Origin: Curtobacterium sp. MCLR17_007
GTDB taxonomy: Bacteria; Actinomycetota; Actinomycetes; Actinomycetales; Microbacteriaceae
DNA length: 64,000 bases
Direction of reading: 5' to 3'
NCBI RefSeq assembly: GCF_003234655.2
Contig: NZ_CP126271.1
Span: forward strand, 2,170,001-2,234,000
Part shown: positions 1 to 7,750 of the stretch, piece by piece
How the letters are laid out: each line of letters begins with the position of its first letter
How positions within the stretch are numbered: the first letter of the stretch is position 1
Position numbers and translations under genes: made by a program
The notes under the pieces: generated by a model
Database searches by the model: none
Told to the model about the DNA's origin: nothing
What the model saw: the letters and a program-made list of their open reading frames with translations, nothing else

Positions 1-728
1 ACGTCCTGGTCGAGAAGCCGATGACCACGTCCGGAGCCGACACCCGTCGCCTGGCCGCCGCGGCCCGCGAGGCCGGCGTGCTCGCGATGGAGGCCATGTG
101 GACCCGGTACCTGCCGGGCACCACGGTCGTCGCGCGCCTGCTGGCCGACGGCACGCTCGGCGACGTCCGGCTCGCGACCGTCGACGTCGGTTGGCCGCAC
201 GACCCCGCTGACCCGGGCGACCGCATGTTCGACCCCGCCGCGGGAGGCGGTGCGCTGCTCGACGCCGGCGTCTACAGCCACTGGTTCGCACGCTTCGCCA
301 CCGGCGCCCCGGTGACCAGCCGCACGACCGGAGCGGTCTCGGACGGCGGGGTGGACCTCCAGTCCGTGACGGTGTCGCGCGCGACCGGCGGCGCGCAGGC
401 CGTGGTGACCACGTCGATCACCGCGTGGACCCCCGGCCTGGCGATGATCGCGGGCAGCGCGGCGACCCTCCGGTACACCGACCACTTCGTGTTCCCGGCC
501 TCGTTCGCGGTGCACCGTGGCGCAGACGCCGACCGCTGGTCCGAGCCGACCGGGCTGCGTGGCCGACAGGGACTGGTCTGGCAGGCCGCGGCGCTCGCGC
601 GGTACGTCGCCGACGGCCGGACGGATTCACCGGTCCACTCGCTCAACGACGCGATCGGGGTCGCCGAAGCGCTCGACGCGGCCCGCGCGGCACTCGACGT
701 TCCCCAGCAGGACACCTCGGCCCCCTAG
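1..728 (+). CDS. Gfo/Idh/MocA-family oxidoreductase (C-terminal part, 5' end outside window)
   Basis: The reading frame is already open at the window edge and reads VLVEKPMTTSG. The EKP motif is the signature lysine-proline of the NAD(P)-dependent Gfo/Idh/MocA sugar dehydrogenase family, so the N-terminal Rossmann nucleotide-binding half lies upstream and the ATG at 21 is internal. The rest matches the family's C-terminal alpha/beta substrate domain, including GGGALLDAGVYSHWFARF, where the conserved GG.L.D.G.Y segment carries the catalytic-region histidine. It ends at TAG 726-728, 44 nt before the next gene. The substrate cannot be told from this part. Confidence 0.85.
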   Translation, partial: VLVEKPMTTSGADTRRLAAAAREAGVLAMEAMWTRYLPGTTVVARLLADGTLGDVRLATVDVGWPHDPADPGDRMFDPAAGGGALLDAGVYSHWFARFATGAPVTSRTTGAVSDGGVDLQSVTVSRATGGAQAVVTTSITAWTPGLAMIAGSAATLRYTDHFVFPASFAVHRGADADRWSEPTGLRGRQGLVWQAAALARYVADGRTDSPVHSLNDAIGVAEALDAARAALDVPQQDTSAP

Positions 729-772
729 GATCACGGGCCGGTCGGCCTGCACACGACCGGGAAGAGGACTCG

Positions 773-3700
773 ATGACCGTCGCCACCGGGAACCCGCAGA
801 CCGAGCTCACCCGCGGTGGTGCCGCACCCGATGCGCGCACCCTGCTCGACGTGCTCCGTGCGACGGCGGAGGCGCATCCCGAGGCGTTCGCGCTCGAGGA
901 CGCCGACGGCGCGGTCGACTACCGGTCACTCGTGCAGCTCGTCGCGGGACGGGCCGACGACCTGGCCCGACGGGGCGTGCAGCCCGGCGACCGCGTGGGC
1001 ATCCGGATCCCCTCGGGCAGCCGTGAGCTCTATGTCTCGATCCTGGCGGTGCTGGCCGCCGGAGCCGCCTACGTGCCCGTCGACGCGGACGACCCGGAAG
1101 AACGCGCGACGCTCGTGTTCGGCGAGGCGCGGGTCGCCGGCGTGATCGGTGCGGGCGGGGTGCTGCGGGCCTCTGGCCGTGCCGACGCGCCCGAGTCCCC
1201 CGTCGTCGACCCCGCGGCGAGCGCCACCGCACCCACCGCCGATGACGACGCGTGGGTCATCTTCACGTCGGGGTCGACGGGGGTGCCGAAGGGCGTCGCG
1301 GTGACCCACCGGTCGGCTGCGGCGTTCGTGGACGCCGAGGCCCGGATGTTCCTGCAGCAGGCGCCGATCGGGCCGGGCGACCGGGTGCTGGCCGGGCTCA
1401 GCGTGGCGTTCGACGCGTCGTGCGAGGAGATGTGGCTGGCGTGGGGGCACGGGGCGTGCCTGGTGCCGGCGCCGCGGTCGCTGGTGCGGACCGGGGTCGA
1501 CCTCGGGCCGTGGTTGATCGTGCACGGGATCACCGTGGTGTCGACGGTCCCGACGCTGGCCGCGCTGTGGCCGGACGACGCCCTCGAGCAGGTGCGGTTG
1601 GTGATCTTCGGTGGGGAGGCCTGCCCGCCGGAGCTGGCCGCGCGGATCGCGAGCCGCGACCGGGAGCTCTGGAACACCTACGGTCCGACCGAGGCCACCG
1701 TCGTCGCGTGTGGTGCGCTGATGGACGGGTCCTCGCCGGTCCGGATCGGCCTGCCGCTCGACGGGTGGGACCTGGCGGTCGTGGACGCGGCCGGGCAGCG
1801 GGTCGCGCCGGGCGAGGTCGGGGAGCTCGTGATCGGTGGGGTGGGACTCGGTCGGTACCTCGACCCGGCGAAGGACGCCGAGAAGTACGCGCCGTTCCCG
1901 CAGCTCGGGTGGGACCGGGCGTACCGGAGCGGGGACCTGGTGCGGTACGACCCCGAGGGGCTGGTGTTCCAGGGTCGCGCGGACGACCAGGTCAAGCTCG
2001 GCGGTCGACGCATCGAGCTGGGCGAGGTCGACGCGGCGCTGCAGGCGCTCGACGGCGTGGCCGGGGGTGCGGCCGTCGTGCAGCGGACCCCCGCGGGCAA
2101 CCAGGTGCTGGTCGGGTACGTCGCCCCGGTCGCCGGTGCCACGATCGACACGAGCGCCGCGAACGCCCGGTTGCGGCAGGAGCTGCCGGCGGCGCTCGTG
2201 CCGCTGCTGGCCGTGGTCGACTCGCTGCCGACCCGGACGTCGGGCAAGGTCGACCGTGCGGCACTCCCCTGGCCGCTGACCGGTGACGGGGCGACGGCGG
2301 CGCTCCCGCCGACCGTGACGTGGATCGCGGAGCGGTGGGCCGCGATCCTGGGCGTGCCGGTCACGGGCGAAGACGACGACTTCTTCGCGCACGGCGGCGG
2401 TTCGCTGACCGCGGCGCAGCTCGTCTCCGCCATCCGGGAGCGCTACCCCGCGACGACCGTGGCCGACGTCTACGACCACCCGCGGATCGGGGCCCTCGCG
2501 GACGCGCTCGACGCCTCGGGTCCCGTCGCGGCGGCGCACCGGGACGTGCGGCCCACACCGCCGGCGACGGGGATCGCGATGACGCTGCTCGGCCTGCCGG
2601 TGCAGGTGCTCCGCGGCCTGCGGGTCCTGACGTGGACGGCGCTGGTCGCCGAGGTCCTGCACGCGACGACGCTGCCGTTCCTGCCGACGCTGCCCTGGCC
2701 GGCGCTGGTGCTCGCGCTGCTGGTGTTCGTGACGCCGATCGGCAAGATGGCCGTGACGGTGGTGCTGGTACGGCTCGTGCTGCTCGGGGTCCGTCCGGGC
2801 GACCACCCCCGTGGCGGGTCGGTGCACGTGCGGGTGTGGCTCGCGGAACGGATCGCCGAGGCCGTCGACGGTCCCTCGACCGCGGGTGCGCCGTGGATCA
2901 ACTACTACGCCCGTGCGCTCGGCGCGCGGATCGGGCAGGGCGTCGACCTGCACACGCTGCCCCCGGTGACCGGGATGCTCACCATCGGCAAGCGCGCGTC
3001 GATCGAACCCGAGGTCGACCTGGCCGGACACTGGGTGGACGGCGACGTCTTCCGGCTGGGCCGGGTGCGGGTCGGCCCGGACGCCGTCGTGCGCAGCCGC
3101 ACCACCCTGCTGCCCGGCGCGGTCGTCGGCGCGGGCGCCGAGATCGAACCCGGTTCCGCCGTCACCGGGTCCGTGCCAGACGGCGAACGCTGGGCGGGAT
3201 CCCCTGCGGAACGCGTCGGGTCGGCCCGGCACGGACGGGAGGAACGCCCCGCGCCCGGCCGGCGGTGGCTGGTCGCGTACGGGGCCGGCTCCGTGGCCGT
3301 GGCCGGGCTGCCGGTGGTCGGGGTCGCGGTGGGTCTGCTGGTCACCGCCGCCCTGGTCGGGCGCGCGCAGTCGTTGGGCTCCGCCGTCGGGCACGCGCTG
3401 GCACTCGTGCCGCTGGCCACGGTCGTCGCCGGGGTCGTGTACGCCGGCCTGGTCGTCGGCGTCGTCCGGCTGCTCGGCATCGGCCTGCACGAGGGTCGAC
3501 ACCCGGTGCGGTCGCGGATCGGGTGGCAGGCGTGGTGCACCGAGCGGGTCCTCGACGCGGCCCGCACGCTGCTGTTCCCGCTGTACGCCAGCCTGGTGAC
3601 GCCCCTGTGGCTCCGGCTGCTCGGGGCACGGGTCGGACGGAACACCGAGATCTCCACGGTGTTGCTGCTGCCGTCCCTGACCCAGATCGCGTCGGGGGCG

Positions 3701-4702
3701 TTCCTGGCCGACGACACGATGGTCGCCACCTACGAGCTCGGTGGTGGTCGGGTGACGATCGGCAGGTCGAAGGTCGGTCGCCGGGCGTTCCTCGGCAACA
3801 GCGGCATGACGGGCGCGGGACGGTCCGTCCCGCGCGAGGCCCTGGTCGCGGTGCTCTCCGCCGTCCCGAAGAAGGCCAAGCGCGGGTCCTCGTGGCTCGG
3901 CTCCCCGCCCGTGCGACTGCGGCGCGCGGTCACGACGTTCGACGAGGAACGCACCTTCCGTCCGTCCCGCGGGCTCCGTGTCGCCCGCGGCTGCTGGGAG
4001 CTCCTGCGGCTCGTCGCCCCGATGGTGTCCGGCGCGATCGCGCTCGCCGTCTGCGGGACCCTGCTGGCGTCGTGGTCCGCCGTCGGGTTCGGGTGGACGG
4101 TCCTGCTCACCGCGCCGGTCCTCGTCGTCGCCGGTGCCGTCGCCGCCGTGGTGTCGACCGCCGCCAAGTGGGCGTTCGTCGGCCGGATCGCCGCGCGGGA
4201 ACACCCGCTGTGGTCCTCGTTCGTCTGGCGGAACGAGGTGCAGGACACCTTCGTGGAGACCGTCGCCCGTCCGTGGTTCGCCGAACAGGCGACGGGGACG
4301 CCGGCGCTCGCCGCGTGGCTGCGCAGCCTGGGGGCGACGATCGGACGCGGGGTGTGGTGCGAGACGTACTGGCTGCCCGAGGCCGACCTGGTCACGATCG
4401 GCGACGGGGCGACGGTCTCCCGCGGGACGGTCGTGCAGACACATCTGTTCCACGACCGGGTGATGCAGCTCGACACCGTGACGGTCGACGCCGGCGGCAC
4501 GCTCGGTCCGCACAGCGTGATCCTGCCGGCGGCCGGCATCGGTGCCGGAGCGACGGTCGCGCCGGCGTCGCTCGTGATGCGTGGCGAGCAGGTGCCGGCC
4601 GGGACCTCGTGGGCGGGCAACCCGATCTCGCCGTGGGACAGCGCCCCGTGGACACCCCTCGTCGCCGCCCCGGTCCCCGACTCCGTCGTCGTGGCAGACT
4701 GA
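773..4702 (+). CDS. Pls/PosA-type membrane NRPS (epsilon-poly-lysine synthetase-like)
   Basis: This 1309-residue protein has one adenylation domain (A3 motif IFTSGSTGVPKG near residue 162, YGPTE near 301, GRADDQVKLGGRRIELGEVD near 400, SGK near 490), then a carrier domain with the phosphopantetheine serine in GGGSL (about 543). The C-terminal half has three pairs of membrane helices (nt about 2600-2790, 3260-3480, 4000-4200), each followed by a soluble segment with left-handed beta-helix-like repeats. That is the layout of the Pls/PosA family, where the membrane part couples amino acids without a usual condensation or thioesterase domain. Aligned by hand to GrsA, the pocket residues read D-A-E-T-I-G-T-V-V-K, close to a published lysine code as I remember it. 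The ATG at 773 is chosen because the upstream frame overlaps the previous gene; an AGAGGA sits just ahead of it. The gene is 8 nt from the M1 peptidase. Product unproven. Confidence 0.88.
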   Translation: MTVATGNPQTELTRGGAAPDARTLLDVLRATAEAHPEAFALEDADGAVDYRSLVQLVAGRADDLARRGVQPGDRVGIRIPSGSRELYVSILAVLAAGAAYVPVDADDPEERATLVFGEARVAGVIGAGGVLRASGRADAPESPVVDPAASATAPTADDDAWVIFTSGSTGVPKGVAVTHRSAAAFVDAEARMFLQQAPIGPGDRVLAGLSVAFDASCEEMWLAWGHGACLVPAPRSLVRTGVDLGPWLIVHGITVVSTVPTLAALWPDDALEQVRLVIFGGEACPPELAARIASRDRELWNTYGPTEATVVACGALMDGSSPVRIGLPLDGWDLAVVDAAGQRVAPGEVGELVIGGVGLGRYLDPAKDAEKYAPFPQLGWDRAYRSGDLVRYDPEGLVFQGRADDQVKLGGRRIELGEVDAALQALDGVAGGAAVVQRTPAGNQVLVGYVAPVAGATIDTSAANARLRQELPAALVPLLAVVDSLPTRTSGKVDRAALPWPLTGDGATAALPPTVTWIAERWAAILGVPVTGEDDDFFAHGGGSLTAAQLVSAIRERYPATTVADVYDHPRIGALADALDASGPVAAAHRDVRPTPPATGIAMTLLGLPVQVLRGLRVLTWTALVAEVLHATTLPFLPTLPWPALVLALLVFVTPIGKMAVTVVLVRLVLLGVRPGDHPRGGSVHVRVWLAERIAEAVDGPSTAGAPWINYYARALGARIGQGVDLHTLPPVTGMLTIGKRASIEPEVDLAGHWVDGDVFRLGRVRVGPDAVVRSRTTLLPGAVVGAGAEIEPGSAVTGSVPDGERWAGSPAERVGSARHGREERPAPGRRWLVAYGAGSVAVAGLPVVGVAVGLLVTAALVGRAQSLGSAVGHALALVPLATVVAGVVYAGLVVGVVRLLGIGLHEGRHPVRSRIGWQAWCTERVLDAARTLLFPLYASLVTPLWLRLLGARVGRNTEISTVLLLPSLTQIASGAFLADDTMVATYELGGGRVTIGRSKVGRRAFLGNSGMTGAGRSVPREALVAVLSAVPKKAKRGSSWLGSPPVRLRRAVTTFDEERTFRPSRGLRVARGCWELLRLVAPMVSGAIALAVCGTLLASWSAVGFGWTVLLTAPVLVVAGAVAAVVSTAAKWAFVGRIAAREHPLWSSFVWRNEVQDTFVETVARPWFAEQATGTPALAAWLRSLGATIGRGVWCETYWLPEADLVTIGDGATVSRGTVVQTHLFHDRVMQLDTVTVDAGGTLGPHSVILPAAGIGAGATVAPASLVMRGEQVPAGTSWAGNPISPWDSAPWTPLVAAPVPDSVVVAD

Positions 4703-4710
4703 CCGGCACC

Positions 4711-6045
4711 GTGAAGCCGATCACCACCGCCGCGCCGACGGCCGCCGACCCCGACCCGTACACGCCGCACAGCGGTGACCGCCGCTGGAGCGCGAGCCAC
4801 TACGAGCTCCGCGTCGACTACCGCGTCGCGACGAACCGGTTCGACGGCACCGCGACGATCACGGCGACCGCGGACACGGCGCTGGACCGGGTCGTGCTCG
4901 ACCTGCACGGGATGTCGGTGGACCGGGTCGACGTCGACGGGGTCCGCGCGAAGAAGACCTCGTCCGGCATCCACAAGCTGACGGTTACACCGGCCACGCC
5001 GATCGATGCCGGTGCGGAGTTCACCCTGCACGTGCGCTACCGGGGTGCCCCGCGGCCCCTGCGCAGTCCGTGGGGACAGATCGGGTGGGAGGAGCTGACC
5101 GACGGTGTCATCGTCGCCGCCCAGCCCACCGGTGCGCCGTCCTGGTTCCCATGCAACGACCGGCCCGACGACAAGGCCACCTACCGCTTCGAGATCACCT
5201 GCGAGGCCGGGTACGACGTCGTCGCGAACGGCCAGCTGCTCGGCAAGGAGCGCGCCGGGCGCGGGACGCGCTGGACCTTCGCCACGACCGAGCCGATGGC
5301 GACGTACCTGGCGACGGTGCAGATCGGTCGCTACCGCACGCACGAACTCCGCGGCGGACCGGTCCCCGTCACCCTGCACCACCCGGCTGACCTGGCCTCG
5401 GCGGCGAAGACCGACTTCGGGCAGGTCCCCGAGATGCTCGCCCTGTACGCCGACCGGTTCGGCCCCTACCCGTTCCCCGCCTACGGCGTCGTGGTGACCG
5501 ACGACGAGCTGGAGATCCCGCTCGAGGCCCACGGGCTGGCCGTGTTCGGCCGCAACCACGTCGACGGCGAGCACGGCACCGACCGGCTCATCGCGCACGA
5601 GCTCGCCCACCAGTGGTTCGGCAACTCCGTGACGCTCGGTCGCTGGCGGGACATCTGGCTGCACGAGGGCTTCGCCTGCTACGCCGAGTGGCTCTGGTCC
5701 GAGCACCGCGGCGGTGACACGGCCGACGCCCTGGCAGCGCAGCACCGCGCCGGCCTGCTCGAGCAGCCCGCGGACCTGGTCGTCGGGGACCCGGGCGCGG
5801 CGGACATGTTCGATGACCGCGTCTACAAGCGCGGCGCCCTGGCCCTGCACGCGCTGCGTCGGACCCTGGGTGACGAGGCGTTCTTCTCCGGACTCTGGAC
5901 CGTCACGGACCGGCACCGCCACGGCACGGTCGCACCGGACGACGTCGTCGACGCCTTCGTCGAGGCGTCCGGCACCGACGCCGACCGGGTCCGAGCAGTC
6001 CTCGGCCCGTGGGTCGACGAGCCGACCGTGCCCGAGCTGCCCTAG
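4711..6045 (+). CDS. M1-family zinc aminopeptidase
   Basis: A 444-residue gluzincin. The zinc site is HELAHQWFGNSV with the third ligand in WLHEGFACYAEWLW, giving the HExxH-x18-E pattern of family M1. Before it lie the M1 beta-sandwich (from ASHYELRVDY) and the anchor segment SWFPCNDRPDDKATY. It is about half the length of PepN because the C-terminal helical domain is absent, as in many actinobacterial homologues. No signal peptide or membrane helix is visible, so it should be cytoplasmic. The GTG start lies 8 nt after the NRPS stop, so the two are almost certainly co-transcribed. In known epsilon-poly-lysine producers a zinc aminopeptidase degrades the polymer; a similar role here is inference. 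Confidence 0.88.
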   Translation: MKPITTAAPTAADPDPYTPHSGDRRWSASHYELRVDYRVATNRFDGTATITATADTALDRVVLDLHGMSVDRVDVDGVRAKKTSSGIHKLTVTPATPIDAGAEFTLHVRYRGAPRPLRSPWGQIGWEELTDGVIVAAQPTGAPSWFPCNDRPDDKATYRFEITCEAGYDVVANGQLLGKERAGRGTRWTFATTEPMATYLATVQIGRYRTHELRGGPVPVTLHHPADLASAAKTDFGQVPEMLALYADRFGPYPFPAYGVVVTDDELEIPLEAHGLAVFGRNHVDGEHGTDRLIAHELAHQWFGNSVTLGRWRDIWLHEGFACYAEWLWSEHRGGDTADALAAQHRAGLLEQPADLVVGDPGAADMFDDRVYKRGALALHALRRTLGDEAFFSGLWTVTDRHRHGTVAPDDVVDAFVEASGTDADRVRAVLGPWVDEPTVPELP

Positions 6046-7226
6046 CCGCTGACGTTGCCCCTGCGGCTGACGTTGCCGCTGCCGCTGCCGCTGCCGCTGC
6101 CGCTGCCGACGGGACGCTCCCAGAGCGCGACGGTGCTCTCGAACCGGTCGTACCGGTGCGGCTGCACGACGCCGTTCGGCCGGTAGCCGAGGGCGCGCCA
6201 GAACGGCTCCGCGACCGCGGCGTTGGTCGCCACGATCCCCAGCCGGATCCGCTCGACACCGCTGACACCGCGGACCCGGGCGAGCACCGCGTCGTGCATG
6301 CTCCGGCCGAGGCCCTGTCCGTGGCGCCTGCCGTGCACGACGAGCAGCCCGATGTACGCGGTCGCCGGGTCGGGGTACCCGATCAGGACGTCGGCGAAGG
6401 CCACCAGCTCCGGGCCGTCCCACAGCCCGATGCCCAGCTTGCCCGCCGGGTCGAACCCCGGCGGCACCGTGATGAGGGCGGAGAGTGCGTCGGACGGCCC
6501 CGGCGGGTAGCCGGTCACCCGCTCGGAGTAGGTCGGCACCGACTCGAGCAGCTGCTGCAGGGCATTGACGTCGTCGGCGGCGAGGTCGCGGACGGCGGAC
6601 GGCCCCCGGTGGTCCTCGACCTGGACCGGGCCGGTGCAGGACACCGCGACCACCAGGTCCTCGTCGAGCCAGCGGACGTGCACGGGGTACTCGGCGGTGC
6701 CGAGGGTCGCTGCGCCCCGGGCGAGGTCGACGTCGACCGACGCGGGGTCGACCCGCAGGCCGCGCCCGTCGCGCTTGAGCACCGCTTCCTTGGCAGCCCA
6801 GCAGGCCGTCAACGCTGCCGGGTCACCGCCGGACCGTCGGAGCTCGCCGGGCGTGAACGCATCGTCGAGCGGTGCCGCGACCAGCCGGCTGCGGCGTTCG
6901 AGGTCGACACCGATCGCTCCATCGTCCACCCTCGGTGGCGCGGGCGTCCGGTTGCCGGGCGTCGCCCTGCCGGAGGTCCGGGGGCCGACCGCGAGTGCGA
7001 CCGCCCCGGGCGCCCTCGCCAGGCTGACCTCGACCGGCTCGCCGTCGACGGTCGCCCACGGGCGACCGTGGTCGGTGCCGCGGCAGTGCGGACACCGACG
7101 GCCGACGGCCGTCGTGGCGAGGTGCGCGCCGGTCACCGATGCGACGAACGCGCGCAGGGCCTCCCGGTCGGCCGCGTCGTCGGGACCGCGACCCGTCACG
7201 CGGACCGAGACCGCTGACTCATCCAC
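6042..7226 (-). CDS. 4'-phosphopantetheinyl transferase fused to GNAT acetyltransferase
   Basis: The N-terminal half is an Sfp-type phosphopantetheinyl transferase: GVDLE supplies the Mg-binding Asp/Glu and WAAKEAVLK is the second signature. The C-terminal ~190 residues form a GNAT domain (GRRHGQGLGRSM acetyl-CoA loop, FWRALGYRP near the end). The tail is a Gly-Ser repeat encoded by CCGCTG units. It is convergent with the M1 gene and overlaps it by 4 nt. The first half would load the carrier domain of the NRPS next door; the GNAT substrate is unknown. An ATG exists 31 codons upstream at 7319, but a perfect terminator hairpin lies in that extension and no ribosome site precedes it, so I prefer GTG 7226, just before SVRVTGRG. 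The start remains uncertain. Confidence 0.82.
   Translation of the reverse strand: MDESAVSVRVTGRGPDDAADREALRAFVASVTGAHLATTAVGRRCPHCRGTDHGRPWATVDGEPVEVSLARAPGAVALAVGPRTSGRATPGNRTPAPPRVDDGAIGVDLERRSRLVAAPLDDAFTPGELRRSGGDPAALTACWAAKEAVLKRDGRGLRVDPASVDVDLARGAATLGTAEYPVHVRWLDEDLVVAVSCTGPVQVEDHRGPSAVRDLAADDVNALQQLLESVPTYSERVTGYPPGPSDALSALITVPPGFDPAGKLGIGLWDGPELVAFADVLIGYPDPATAYIGLLVVHGRRHGQGLGRSMHDAVLARVRGVSGVERIRLGIVATNAAVAEPFWRALGYRPNGVVQPHRYDRFESTVALWERPVGSGSGSGSGSGNVSRRGNVSG
6076..6105. repeat. (CCGCTG)5 hexanucleotide repeat
   Basis: Five perfect CCGCTG units, flanked on the left by two near copies of CCGCTGACGTTGCC at 6046-6075. On the minus strand they encode the (Gly-Ser)n tail and a GNVS-containing end of the transferase fusion. 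Being hexameric, length changes stay in frame. Confidence 0.9.
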
Positions 7227-7275
7227 GTCCCCACCGTACGGGTGCGGACGGAGCCGCGACGGTCGAGCGGACGAC

Positions 7276-7304
7276 GAGACGCCGCCGGGGTCCGGCGGCG
7301 TCTC
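7276..7304 (-). terminator. Hairpin terminator of the 7334-7537 gene
   Basis: A perfect 13-bp inverted repeat (GAGACGCCGCCGG, loop GGT, and its complement) lies 29 nt past the stop of the small minus-strand gene. There is no clear U tract, which is usual for high-GC actinobacteria. Confidence 0.7.
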
Positions 7305-7333
7305 GGTCGGGTCGTTCATACTGGTGTGCTCGT

Positions 7334-7537
7334 CTAGGCGTGGGTGAGGGCGATCAGCGCCACGTTCATCGTGGAGTAGAGCCCCTCGGACCGGGTGGCC
7401 TGGCGGACGCGGCCCCGGAGGACCTCGTAGCGGCCGTCGTGCTCGCGCACGAAGCCGATCACGCCACTGGCGGGTGTTGACACCCGGTGGAAGCCGTCCT
7501 CGAGCGGGACGACCTCCGTGTTCATCGTACGTTCCAT
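7334..7537 (-). CDS. Small conserved-type protein of unknown function (67 aa)
   Basis: A 67-residue protein beginning MERTMNTEVVPLEDGFHR. Support comes from a good ribosome site (GAAAGGGG, 7 nt before the ATG at 7537) and a perfect terminator hairpin after the stop. It has no signal peptide, membrane helix or cysteine. The middle (GVIGFVREHDGRYEVLRGR) resembles short beta-strand proteins common in Microbacteriaceae, but I do not recognise a named family. A second ATG at codon 5 is a possible start. Confidence 0.65.
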   Translation of the reverse strand: MERTMNTEVVPLEDGFHRVSTPASGVIGFVREHDGRYEVLRGRVRQATRSEGLYSTMNVALIALTHA

Positions 7538-7750
7538 CTGTCGACCCCTTTCGTCGTCGAAACGGTCATGTCCGATCCTACTCCCGACGGGGGACAAGCG
7601 ACGTCCCCGCACCACTCTCTCCACAGGTCCTGGGGGAATCCGACAGAACCGTGCGCCCCCTGGATAGACTCCGGGCGACGGCGCTCCTGGCGCGGTGACA
7701 CCGGGGATCCGGGGCCGCGGCGCACGCGCTGCCGGACGGACGGAGAACGG

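Noticed and set aside
425..772. Longer N terminus for the NRPS frame
   Set aside because: It overlaps the previous gene by 300 nt in another frame and has the Arg/Pro-rich composition of noncoding high-GC frames.
926..4513. Very long minus-strand open frame opposite the NRPS gene
   Set aside because: Antisense shadow: low-complexity Arg/Gly/Asp-rich sequence with no domain. The same holds for 54863-59788 and 37718-40546 on the minus strand.
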